NCBI GenBank assembly: GCA_026398715.1
Contig: JAPLSI010000140.1
Span: forward strand, 1-7,706
Reading direction: 5' to 3'
Length of the DNA stretch: 7,706 nucleotides
Source: Gammaproteobacteria bacterium
Lineage (GTDB): Bacteria > Pseudomonadota > Gammaproteobacteria > Xanthomonadales > Xanthomonadaceae
Of the stretch, positions 1-5,926 are shown piece by piece. The notes under the pieces were generated by a model. The model worked only from the letters and a program-made list of their open reading frames with translations, was not told the origin of the DNA and did no database searches. The number at the start of each line of letters is the position of its first letter. Position 1 is the first letter of the stretch. The position numbers were made by a program, and so were the translations under genes.

Positions 1-125
1 AGACGGTGCACAGAAATTCCGCCGGCGGTGGGTTCAATGTCAGCCAGGAATCCTGCAGCCTGAAGCTGGACAAGAAGGCGGGCTCGCTGAGCGCCCCGAA
101 ATCGCACGGCACCTATCGGCGCTGA
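1..125 (+). CDS. C-terminal end of an unrecognised protein (cut by the left edge)
   Basis: A plus-strand frame is open from the left edge (first whole codon at base 3) to a TGA at 123-125, giving 40 visible residues. They run from TVHRNSAGGGFNVSQ through SCSLKLDKKAGSLSAPKSHG to a TYRR end. The segment is rich in Ser, Gly and Lys and has one Cys, with no membrane segment or motif I recognise. It is probably a real gene end: the stop sits only 6 bp from the stop of convergent yqeY, and the composition is not the Arg/Pro/Ala-rich type of shadow frames here. I cannot assign a function. The T6 run just after it (144-149) belongs to Lys codons of yqeY and is not preceded by a GC hairpin, so I see no terminator for this gene. 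Confidence 0.5.
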   Translation, partial: TVHRNSAGGGFNVSQESCSLKLDKKAGSLSAPKSHGTYRR

Positions 126-131
126 AGGGAG

Positions 132-578
132 TCAGGAGGAAAGTTTTTTCTTCACCAGGCCCGACAGCGCGCCCATGTCGGCGCGCCCGGCGACCTTGGG
201 CTTGAGCACGGCGATCACCTTGCCCATGTCCTGCGGACCCTTGGCGCCGGATTCGGCGATGGACGCGTCCACCAGTGCTTCCAGTTCGGCCGGGTCCAGT
301 TGCGCGGGCAGGTAGGCCTGGATGATGCCCATCTCGTAGCGCTCGACCTTGGCGAGGTCATCGCGACCGGCCGCGTCGTATTGCGTGATCGAATCGCGGC
401 GCTGCTTCTGCATCTTTTCGAGCACCGCCAGCACCTGGGCGTCGTCGAGTTCGATGCGCTCGTCCACTTCGCGCTGCTTGATGCCGGAGTTGATCAGGCG
501 GATGACCAGCAGCTTGTCCTTCTCGCCGCCTTTCATCGCGGCCTTCATGTCTTCGATCAGGCGGGCCTTGAGCGACAT
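132..578 (-). CDS. yqeY: GatB/YqeY family protein
   Basis: The 148-residue product starts MSLKARLIEDMKAAMKGGEK and contains the segments LLVIRLINSGIKQREVD, KQRRDSITQYDAAGR, YLPAQLD and a C-terminal half with GPQDMGKVIAVLKPKVAGRADMG. This is the typical YqeY layout: a helical N-terminal half, then a domain like the tail of the GatB amidotransferase subunit. Length matches the family. YqeY proteins are thought, from the GatB similarity, to touch tRNA or tRNA-dependent amidation, but their role is not established; the product should be soluble and cytoplasmic. An AAGGAGA ribosome-binding site lies six bases before the chosen ATG. The gene follows rpsU on the same strand but is separated from it by an intrinsic terminator, so it may depend on readthrough or a weak promoter in 583-640. 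The usual next gene, dnaG, is absent; a convergent gene end lies 6 bp away. Confidence 0.93.
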   Translation of the reverse strand: MSLKARLIEDMKAAMKGGEKDKLLVIRLINSGIKQREVDERIELDDAQVLAVLEKMQKQRRDSITQYDAAGRDDLAKVERYEMGIIQAYLPAQLDPAELEALVDASIAESGAKGPQDMGKVIAVLKPKVAGRADMGALSGLVKKKLSS

Positions 579-644
579 GCGATGTCTCCTTGGAATTTCA
601 GGGGAATAGCGGGAAAAGGCGGACAGGGCGCACGGGCGCCCAGA

Positions 645-682
645 AACACAAAAAGCCGGCGACGCTTGCGCGCGGCCGGCTT
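645..682 (-). terminator. Intrinsic terminator after rpsU
   Basis: Read on the minus strand, an 8-bp stem AAGCCGGC (682-675) pairs with GCCGGCTT (660-653). Inside it, after a C-C mismatch, four more pairs (GCGC with GCGT, one of them G-U) close a GCAA tetraloop, a stable GNRA type. The stem runs straight into a T tract covering 654-650. It begins 18 bp past the rpsU stop, where a terminator or attenuator for a strongly expressed ribosomal gene is expected, and lies upstream of yqeY. The plus strand lacks a T run after the stem, so it should act only in the rpsU direction. Efficiency, and how much readthrough reaches yqeY, cannot be judged by eye. Confidence 0.85.
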
Positions 683-700
683 CGGGTCAAGCGCAATCGC

Positions 701-916
701 TCAATACAGGCGCTGGCGCTTGGTAACGTCGCGCGAGCTGCGACGGATCTGACGCTTCACCGCGGCAGCGGCCTTGCGCTTGCGCTCCTGGGTCGGCTTC
801 TCGTAGAACTCGCGCTTGCGGGTTTCGGCCAGAACACCGGCTTTTTCGCAAGTGCGCTTGAAGCGGCGCAGGGCAAACTCAAAGGGCTCGTTTTCGCGGA
901 CTTTAACGGAAGGCAT
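701..916 (-). CDS. rpsU: 30S ribosomal protein S21 (bS21)
   Basis: The 71-residue product starts [20 protein letters not shown] and ends KRQRLY. It matches E. coli bS21 almost residue for residue in the first half ([36 protein letters not shown]) and keeps the family's length and very basic C-terminal tail. bS21 is a small-subunit protein near the anti-Shine-Dalgarno end of 16S rRNA and helps translation initiation. The frame stays open far upstream, antisense to tsaD, and an in-frame ATG lies 12 codons earlier at 952. The start at 916 is preferred because it restores the canonical length and has a GGAG site five bases upstream, which the earlier ATG lacks. The gene is divergent from tsaD and is followed by a strong intrinsic terminator before yqeY. 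Confidence 0.97.
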   Translation of the reverse strand: MPSVKVRENEPFEFALRRFKRTCEKAGVLAETRKREFYEKPTQERKRKAAAAVKRQIRRSSRDVTKRQRLY

Positions 917-963
917 GAGGACTCCAGAACGGGATTTCCGCCCTACGGGCATGGGCCAGTGGG

Positions 964-1003
964 CGAGCCGCGTATGATACGCGGCTCGGGTGAGGGGGTG
1001 CAA
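964..1003 (-). promoter_or_regulatory. Probable rpsU promoter within a 25-bp palindrome
   Basis: Bases 964-988 form an inverted repeat with 12-bp perfect arms around a single central G (976). On the minus strand the centre reads TATCAT (979-974), a fair -10 hexamer, with TTGCAC (1003-998) at an 18-bp spacing as a possible -35. This would start rpsU transcription near 967, leaving a leader of about 50 nt. The bases after the -10 (ACGCGGCTCG) form a GC-rich discriminator, a feature of stringently controlled ribosomal promoters. On the plus strand the same centre reads TATGAT (973-978), so tsaD could use it too, but I see no good -35 for that direction near 950. The palindrome could also be an operator. 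Promoter function is inferred. Confidence 0.5.
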
Positions 1004-1015
1004 GGTTAAACCCCC
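994..1015 (+). repeat. Small inverted repeat in the tsaD leader
   Basis: GGGGGT (994-999) and ACCCCC (1010-1015) can pair as a 6-bp stem with a 10-nt loop, GCAAGGTTAA. A second weaker pair overlaps it: GTTAAA (1005-1010) with TTTAAC (1029-1034). Both lie between the palindrome at 964-988 and the tsaD start. They could shape the tsaD leader RNA, or be chance structure in G+C-rich DNA. No T tract follows, so a terminator is unlikely. Confidence 0.3.
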
Positions 1016-1051
1016 ACCTGGACCAACATTTAACTGACCGACAGGCCGGCA

Positions 1052-2065
1052 ATGCGAATCCTGGGCATAGAAACCAGCTGCGACGAGACCGGGGTGGCCG
1101 TTTACGACACGGACGCCGGGCTGCGGGCGCACGCCTTGTTCAGCCAGATTGCGCTGCACGCCGAGTATGGCGGGGTGGTTCCTGAACTGGCCAGCCGCGA
1201 CCATGTGCGCAAGCTGCTGCCTCTGGTACGCCAGACCCTGGCCGAGGCCGGCCTGGCCGTGGACGACCTGGACGGCGTGGCTTATACCGCCGGCCCGGGC
1301 CTGGTGGGCGCGCTGATGGTGGGCGCCGCCGCGGGCCGGGCCCTGGCCTGGTCGCTGGGCATCCCGGCCATCGGCGTACACCACATGGAAGGCCATTTGC
1401 TGGCGCCCCTGCTGGAGTCCGACCCGCCGCAACCGCCTTTCGTCGCCCTGCTGGTCTCGGGCGGCCACACCCAACTGGTGGCGGTGGAAGGCGTCGGCCG
1501 CTACCGGCTGCTGGGCGAGTCCCTCGACGATGCCGCCGGCGAAGCCTTCGACAAGACCGCCAAGATGATGGGCCTGCCCTACCCCGGCGGCCCGGAACTG
1601 GCGCGGCTGGCGGCCACGGGCCGCCCCGGCGCATTCAAGTTCTCCCGGCCGATGACCGACCGGCCGGGCCTGGATTTCAGTTTTTCGGGCCTGAAGACGC
1701 AGGTGCTGCTGGCCTGGAAGGCCTGCGACCAGTCCGACGCGGTTCGCGCCGACATTGCGCGTGGCTTCGAGGACGCCGTGGTCGACACGCTGGCGATCAA
1801 GTGCGAGCGCGCGTTGGCCGCCACCGGCATGAAGACCCTGGTGGTCGCCGGCGGCGTCGGCGCCAACCTGCGGCTGCGCGAGCGCCTGGACACAATGGCC
1901 AGGCGCCTGCGCGGCCGCGTCTGCTTCCCGCGGCCCGAGTTCTGCACCGACAACGGCGCCATGATCGCTTTCGCGGGCGCGCTGCGCCTGCAGGCCGGGC
2001 AACACGAGAACGAGGCCGTCACGGTATTCCCACGCTGGGACATGGCAAGCTTGCCGGCGGTTTAG
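1052..2065 (+). CDS. tsaD: tRNA N6-adenosine threonylcarbamoyltransferase TsaD (Gcp/YgjD)
   Basis: The product, 337 residues like E. coli TsaD, transfers the threonylcarbamoyl group from threonylcarbamoyl-AMP to A37 of ANN-decoding tRNAs, the last step of t6A synthesis, together with TsaB and TsaE in the cytoplasm. The N terminus [19 protein letters not shown] is the family hallmark of the ASKHA fold. The metal-binding HMEGH motif lies at 111-115 (His111, His115), SGGHT at 136-140, [19 protein letters not shown] at about 163-181, and the third metal ligand Asp300 in the TDNGAMIA segment (299-306). All catalytic positions match E. coli numbering. The ATG at 1052 gives the exact family start although no good Shine-Dalgarno is visible in front of it. 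folB follows after 10 bp, so the gene heads a tsaD-folB-folK operon; rpsU is divergent upstream. tsaB and tsaE are not in this window. Confidence 0.98.
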   Translation: MRILGIETSCDETGVAVYDTDAGLRAHALFSQIALHAEYGGVVPELASRDHVRKLLPLVRQTLAEAGLAVDDLDGVAYTAGPGLVGALMVGAAAGRALAWSLGIPAIGVHHMEGHLLAPLLESDPPQPPFVALLVSGGHTQLVAVEGVGRYRLLGESLDDAAGEAFDKTAKMMGLPYPGGPELARLAATGRPGAFKFSRPMTDRPGLDFSFSGLKTQVLLAWKACDQSDAVRADIARGFEDAVVDTLAIKCERALAATGMKTLVVAGGVGANLRLRERLDTMARRLRGRVCFPRPEFCTDNGAMIAFAGALRLQAGQHENEAVTVFPRWDMASLPAV

Positions 2066-2075
2066 CGGAGGACGC

Positions 2076-2465
2076 ATGGACAAGGTATTCATCGAAGCGC
2101 TCGAGATCGAGTGCGTGATTGGCATCTACGACTGGGAGCGGAAGATCCGCCAGCCCATCTCGCTCGACATCGAGATGTCCTTCGACAACCGCAAGCCGGC
2201 GGCCAGCGATAACATCGCCGACACGCTCGACTACAAGGCCATCAGCAAGCGGCTCATCGAATTCGTGGGCAGCTCCAGTTACGGACTGGTGGAGGCACTG
2301 GCCGAAGAGTGTTGCCGCATCATCATCGAAGAATTCGGCGTGGCCAAGGTCAAGCTGAAACTGAGCAAGGTGGGCGCCGTACGCGGGGCGAAGGCGGTTG
2401 GCGTGATCCTGAAGCGTTCGCGCGCCGAAACGCCCGGCCTGCCCGGCGAGGCAGTCCAGGACTGA
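2076..2465 (+). CDS. folB: Dihydroneopterin aldolase FolB
   Basis: The 129-residue product cleaves 7,8-dihydroneopterin to 6-hydroxymethyl-7,8-dihydropterin and glycolaldehyde, feeding FolK in folate synthesis. It aligns along its length with E. coli Fol[11 protein letters not shown] at the start, IGIYDWER (Glu21 at the active site), [16 protein letters not shown] (Tyr53), [10 protein letters not shown] (Glu73, pterin anchor) and [11 protein letters not shown] with catalytic Lys98. A short tail of about 15 residues after VGVILKRS is poorly conserved in the family. A GGAGGA ribosome-binding site lies directly before the ATG, 10 bp after tsaD. The stop overlaps the folK start by one base (TGATG), indicating translational coupling of the two consecutive pathway enzymes. 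Confidence 0.96.
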   Translation: MDKVFIEALEIECVIGIYDWERKIRQPISLDIEMSFDNRKPAASDNIADTLDYKAISKRLIEFVGSSSYGLVEALAEECCRIIIEEFGVAKVKLKLSKVGAVRGAKAVGVILKRSRAETPGLPGEAVQD

Positions 2466-2959
2466 TGGCGAAGGCCTACCTCAGCCTGGGTTCCAACCAG
2501 TCGCCCGAGATCCATTTGCCGCAGGCGCTGGCCGAACTGCGCGCGCAGTTCGGCGAGGTGATCGCCTCGCCGACTTACCGCACACCCGCCGAAGGCTTCG
2601 ACGGGCCTGACTTCCTCAACGCCGCGGCGATCATCGAAACCGGCCTGGACATCGTCGCGCTCGACGCCTGGCTGCATGCGCTGGAAGACGCGCACGGCCG
2701 CCGCAGGGACGTGCCGCGGTTCTCCAGCCGACCGCTCGACATCGACATCGTGTTTTACGACGACCTGGTCTTTCGCGGCCCCGGCAACCTGCAGGTGCCG
2801 CGCCCGGAACTCAAGCACGCGTTCGTGCTCAAGCCGCTCGCCGACATCGCCCCCGGCTTCCGCGACCCCATCAGCGGCCGCACGCTGGCCGAACTCTGGG
2901 CCGCCCACCCGCAGGCGCTCGCCCCGCCGCCGGTGCAGCCGTACGCGCCGGGTGACTGA
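2465..2959 (+). CDS. folK: 2-amino-4-hydroxy-6-hydroxymethyldihydropteridine pyrophosphokinase FolK (HPPK)
   Basis: FolK transfers pyrophosphate from ATP to the FolB product, readying it for dihydropteroate synthase. The 164-residue protein starts [11 protein letters not shown], the invariant HPPK start with its Gly-Ser-Asn, and continues with SPTYRTPAEGFDGPDFLNAA (33-54). The signature region is RFSSRPLDIDIVFYDD (85-100), with Arg89 and the Mg-binding pair Asp92/Asp94 in place. Compared with the E. coli RWGPR.LDLD segment, Phe, Ser, Ser replace Trp, Gly, Pro just before Arg89. VPRPELKHAFVLKPLADIAP (111-130) is the usual C-terminal block. The frame is open upstream inside folB, but the ATG overlapping the folB stop gives the family start and length. 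No terminator is evident after the stop. Confidence 0.95.
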   Translation: MAKAYLSLGSNQSPEIHLPQALAELRAQFGEVIASPTYRTPAEGFDGPDFLNAAAIIETGLDIVALDAWLHALEDAHGRRRDVPRFSSRPLDIDIVFYDDLVFRGPGNLQVPRPELKHAFVLKPLADIAPGFRDPISGRTLAELWAAHPQALAPPPVQPYAPGD

Positions 2960-2965
2960 ACGCAC

Positions 2966-2996
2966 TTGCATTTGCTGAACCGGCTGTACTGATAAT
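2966..2996 (+). promoter_or_regulatory. Possible promoter for the membrane-protein gene
   Basis: TTGCAT (2966-2971) and GATAAT (2991-2996) lie 19 bp apart in the 92-bp gap between folK and the next gene, about 56 bp before its start. The -10 match is good, but the -35 is partial and the spacing long. The rest of the gap holds nothing I can name. Confidence 0.35.
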
Positions 2997-3051
2997 CGCG
3001 CCGTCCGCAGGCATTCGCCGGCGGGCCAACGCTATCCATGAGGGTAAAGCC

Positions 3052-3882
3052 ATGTTCGACAAGTTCTCCCGTAGCTGGACCCTGGTGAAAGCCAGTGCCG
3101 CCGTGCTTCGTTCCGACAAGGAACTGCTGGTGTTCCCGCTGCTGTCCGGCCTCGCGGCGATGATGGTCGTCGCGACCTTCATCATCCCCGTGTTCGCATT
3201 GAAGATCTTCGAGAACGGCATGGGCGTCGGCGGCGCCATCCTCGGTTTCATGTTCTACCTGTGCCAGTACTTCGTGATCTTCTTCTTCAACGCAGCGCTG
3301 GTGGGCGCGGCCATCATCCGCCTGGAAGGCGGCGACCCGACCCTGGCCGATGGCTTCAATGCGGCCAAGTCGCGGCTGGGCCCGATCCTGGGTTATGCGG
3401 CCATCGCCGCGACCGTCGGCATGCTGCTGCAGGCCATGAAGAACAAGGACAACAACTTCCTGGTGCGCATGATCGGCAGCGGCCTGGGCGTGGCCTGGAC
3501 CCTGTCCACCTTCCTGGTGGTGCCGGTGCTGGTGCAGCAGAACATCGGCCCGATCGACGCCATCAAGGAAAGCGTGCGCTTGCTCAAGCGCACCTGGGGC
3601 GAGAACGCGATCGGCAACGTCGGCCTGGGCCTGGCCTTCGGCCTGATGATGTTCGGCGTGATCGCCATCGGCCTGGTACTGGCCTTCCTGGCAGCGTCGG
3701 CATCGGGTGCGCTGGCGGTGACCATCGTCGTCATGACGGTGCTGGCGGCCGTCTCGCTGGGCGTGGTGCAGAGCGCATTGTCGGCGATCTACTCGGCGGC
3801 CTTGTACCGTTTCGCCACGGTCGGCGAAGCACCGGCGGGCTTCGAGGCGCTAGGCCTGCAGACTGCCTTCACCCCGAAATAA
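3052..3882 (+). CDS. Multi-pass membrane protein of unknown function, DUF6159-like
   Basis: The 276-residue product begins MFDKFSRSWTLVKASAAVLR, then SDKELLVFPLLSG. This 'F.RSW.L.K.S..VL..DKELL.FP..SG' opening is the pattern I associate with the DUF6159 family; the assignment is from memory. Hydrophobic stretches suggest about six membrane spans, near residues 27-52, 60-89, 108-127, 140-162, 187-212 and 217-250. The short polar segments between them include EGGDPTLADGFNAAKSRLG (92-110) and DAIKESVRLLKRTWGEN (169-185). I see no cleavable signal peptide or catalytic motif. The amphipathic loops resemble those of other inner-membrane proteins with paired helices, but no transport or enzyme role can be read from them. 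GAGGG lies about seven bases before the ATG. The gene is probably its own transcription unit, after folK and convergent with the pteridine reductase gene. Confidence 0.85.
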   Translation: MFDKFSRSWTLVKASAAVLRSDKELLVFPLLSGLAAMMVVATFIIPVFALKIFENGMGVGGAILGFMFYLCQYFVIFFFNAALVGAAIIRLEGGDPTLADGFNAAKSRLGPILGYAAIAATVGMLLQAMKNKDNNFLVRMIGSGLGVAWTLSTFLVVPVLVQQNIGPIDAIKESVRLLKRTWGENAIGNVGLGLAFGLMMFGVIAIGLVLAFLAASASGALAVTIVVMTVLAAVSLGVVQSALSAIYSAALYRFATVGEAPAGFEALGLQTAFTPK

Positions 3883-3918
3883 GTTGACGAAGGGATCAGG
3901 CGAAAGCAGCGGACGCGG

Positions 3919-4656
3919 TCAGGCCAGCGACCGGCCGCCGTCCACCTTCAGGATTTGCCCGGTCGTGTAATGGGCGTCCATCAGCAACCAGCGAACCGCC
4001 TCGGCCACGTCTTCGGGCGTGCCGGGGCGGCGTAGCGGCGTCGCCTCGATCAGGCTGGCCTTGTCGGCCTCCGACTTGCCCTGCTCCGGCCACAGCACCG
4101 CGCCGGGCGCCACGCCGTTGACGCGCACGCCGGGTGCCAGCTCGAGAGCAAGCGACTCGGTCATCATCGCCAGCGCGGCCTTGGCCATCACGTACACGGT
4201 GTGCCGGCGCAGCGGCTTTTCGGCATGGATATCCACCAGGTTGACGATGGCGCCGCCTCGCGCCTGAAGGTGCGCCGCGGCCGCCTGCGACAGGAAGAAA
4301 GGCGCACGCGCATTGGACGCGAACAGGTCGTCCCAGGCTGCCGGCGTCACCGTGCCCAGCGGCGTGGGATAGAACGCGCTGGCATTGTTGACCAGCGCAT
4401 CCAGCCGGCCGAACCGGCCCAGGGTCTTCGCCACTAGCTCCGGGATGCGGTCGAACTGGGACAGGTCCGCCTGCAGCAGGAGCGTGCTGTCGGCCCGCTG
4501 GCTTTCCAGCTCGGCCTGCAGGATGCGCGCCTCGCCTTCGGAATTGCGATGGTGGATCACCACGTCGTAGCCGGCGGCATGCAGGCGACGCACGATGGCC
4601 GCACCGACGCGGCGCGCGGAACCGGTGACCAGTGCAACGGGATGGATCGACGGCAT
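3919..4656 (-). CDS. Pteridine reductase, PTR1/FolM-type short-chain dehydrogenase
   Basis: From the chosen start (MPSIHPVALV) the product has 245 residues and one Rossmann domain. The nucleotide motif is TGSARRVG (11-18), the TG-x3-R-x-G form of NADPH-dependent pteridine reductases rather than the common SDR TG-x3-G-x-G. Other landmarks are HHRNS (35-39), NNAS (90-93) and a catalytic set Asp142, Tyr155, Lys159 (VD...Y-V-M-A-K), whose 13- and 4-residue spacing matches Asp181/Tyr194/Lys198 of Leishmania PTR1. It likely reduces dihydropterins or dihydrofolate to the tetrahydro form; E. coli FolM does this for dihydromonapterin. Proximity to folB-folK supports a pterin role. The frame is open 21 codons further, but the start at 4656 has AAGGA seven bases upstream and leaves room for the divergent midA promoter. 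Exact substrate is uncertain. Confidence 0.92.
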   Translation of the reverse strand: MPSIHPVALVTGSARRVGAAIVRRLHAAGYDVVIHHRNSEGEARILQAELESQRADSTLLLQADLSQFDRIPELVAKTLGRFGRLDALVNNASAFYPTPLGTVTPAAWDDLFASNARAPFFLSQAAAAHLQARGGAIVNLVDIHAEKPLRRHTVYVMAKAALAMMTESLALELAPGVRVNGVAPGAVLWPEQGKSEADKASLIEATPLRRPGTPEDVAEAVRWLLMDAHYTTGQILKVDGGRSLA

Positions 4657-4668
4657 TGGCTTGTCCTT
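4657..4668 (-). promoter_or_regulatory. Ribosome-binding site that fixes the pteridine reductase start
   Basis: On the minus strand AAGGA (4668-4664) stands seven bases before the ATG at 4656. The alternative upstream ATG at 4719 would add 21 residues with no similarity to short-chain dehydrogenases and would overlap the start of the divergent methyltransferase gene. Confidence 0.65.
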
Positions 4669-4706
4669 CTGCAGCTTCCCTGACACCTTATCCTGCCCCC
4701 AGCCCG

Positions 4707-5909
4707 ATGAAGATGTCATCCATGCCTGCCGACAGCCTGCCAGAACCCTCGCCAGAGGCCCGTGAACACAGCGCCAGGCTGGAGGCGTTCATCCGGGCGC
4801 AGATTGGCGCCGCCGGTGGCGTGATTGCGTTTTCACGGTTCATGGAACTGGCTTTGTATTCCCCGGGAATGGGCTACTACAGCGCGGGCTCGCGCAAATT
4901 CGGCGCCGACGGTGATTTCGTCACGGCGCCTGAATTGGGCCCGGTGTTCGCGCAGTGCGTGGCGCACTCGGTGGCGCCGGTCTTGCGCGGACTCGGCGGC
5001 GAAACCATCTTCTTCGAACTGGGCGGCGGCAGCGGCGTATTCGCGGCGGCGGCACTGCGGCACCTGGCCACGCTCGACGCGCTGCCTACCCACTACTGGA
5101 TGCTGGAACCCAGCGCAGACCTGCGCGAACGGCAGCAGGCGCACCTGCGCGAAAACCTCACCGCTGAACTGTTCGGCCGTTGCCGATGGCTCGACGGCCC
5201 ACCGGAAACCGAATGGCGCGGCGTATTGTTCGCCAACGAAGTTCTCGATGCGCTGCCGACGCCACGCTTCGTCATCCACGACGGCGAGATCTATGAAGAA
5301 CACGTAGTGGTGGATGCCGTCGGCAACTTCCTGCGCGTCGACCAACCTGCCGATGCGCTTCTGCACGCCGCGGTGCGTCATGTCGAACGCGACAACGGGC
5401 AACCTTTGCCGGAAGGCTATCGCTCGGAAATCCTGCCGCAGCTGCCTTACTGGATCCAGGCTGTCGGCGGCCTGTTGCGCGACGGCGTGATGCTGTTCTG
5501 CGATTACGGCTATCCGCGCCGCGAGTACTACCTGCCCGAACGCAGCGACGGAACCCTCGTTTGCCACTACCGGCACCGCGCGCACGGCGATCCCTTCCAC
5601 TTGCCCGGCTTGCAGGACCTGACGGCTTTCGTCGATTTCACCGCGCTGGCCGAAGCCGGCGTGAATGCCGGTTTCGAGTTCGCCGGTTACTGCGCGCAAT
5701 CGAGCTTCCTGCTGGGCAACGGCCTGCAGGCGAGCCTGGAGGAAATCGAAGCCATCGACGATGTCGCGATGCGCTATCGCCGCCACCAGGAAATCAAGAA
5801 GCCGACCCTGCCGGGCGAAATGGGCGAGCGCTTCCAGTTCATGGGTTTCCAGCGCGGTGCGGATTTCCGCGCCAGCTTCGCCGTCGGCGACCTGGGCCGG
5901 CGCCTGTGA
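4707..5909 (+). CDS. MidA/NDUFAF7-family SAM-dependent methyltransferase (COG1565)
   Basis: The product is about 400 residues. Counting from the ATG at 4707, the family block YSPGMGYYSAGSRKFGADGDF-VTAPELGPVF lies at 51-81, the SAM-binding glycine loop FFELGGGSG at 102-110, EP at 134-135, the conserved FANEVLDALP at 175-184 and FCDYGYPRREYY at 264-275. Then come HYRHRAHGDPF (287-297) and TAFVDFTALAEAG (306-318), all typical of this family. The mitochondrial member NDUFAF7 dimethylates an arginine of the complex I subunit NDUFS2 early in assembly; the bacterial target is not established, so acting on the bacterial NDUFS2 counterpart (NuoD) is inference. In-frame ATGs at 4707, 4713 and 4722 all lack a clear ribosome-binding site; 4632 would run into the divergent reductase gene. 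The VanZ-like gene follows closely. Confidence 0.9.
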   Translation: MKMSSMPADSLPEPSPEAREHSARLEAFIRAQIGAAGGVIAFSRFMELALYSPGMGYYSAGSRKFGADGDFVTAPELGPVFAQCVAHSVAPVLRGLGGETIFFELGGGSGVFAAAALRHLATLDALPTHYWMLEPSADLRERQQAHLRENLTAELFGRCRWLDGPPETEWRGVLFANEVLDALPTPRFVIHDGEIYEEHVVVDAVGNFLRVDQPADALLHAAVRHVERDNGQPLPEGYRSEILPQLPYWIQAVGGLLRDGVMLFCDYGYPRREYYLPERSDGTLVCHYRHRAHGDPFHLPGLQDLTAFVDFTALAEAGVNAGFEFAGYCAQSSFLLGNGLQASLEEIEAIDDVAMRYRRHQEIKKPTLPGEMGERFQFMGFQRGADFRASFAVGDLGRRL

Positions 5910-5926
5910 GCCTTGCGCAGGACTTG

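Noticed and set aside
144..149. T6 run after the left-edge gene, as a possible terminator.
   Set aside because: No GC-rich hairpin precedes it; the bases encode the Lys-rich end of yqeY on the minus strand.
917..952. In-frame ATG at 952 as an earlier rpsU start.
   Set aside because: It lacks a ribosome-binding site and would add 12 residues to a protein whose family length is 71.
917..2125. Long minus-strand open frame antisense to tsaD that runs in frame into rpsU, as if rpsU had a 400-residue N-terminal extension.
   Set aside because: It is the shadow of tsaD codon bias, with Gln/Arg/Ala/Gly-rich sequence and no recognisable domain. The start at 916 gives the canonical 71-residue bS21 and has a GGAG site.
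3883..3918. Gap between the convergent membrane-protein and reductase genes as a bidirectional terminator.
   Set aside because: I found no stem of useful length and no T tract on either strand.
4657..4719. Upstream ATG at 4719 as the start of the pteridine reductase (266 residues).
   Set aside because: The added residues are not SDR-like, there is no ribosome-binding site, and it would overlap the divergent methyltransferase start; 4656 has AAGGA at good spacing.
4833..5786. Minus-strand open frame of about 317 codons opposite the methyltransferase gene.
   Set aside because: The methyltransferase motifs are clear on the plus strand; stop-free antisense frames are common in G+C-rich genes.
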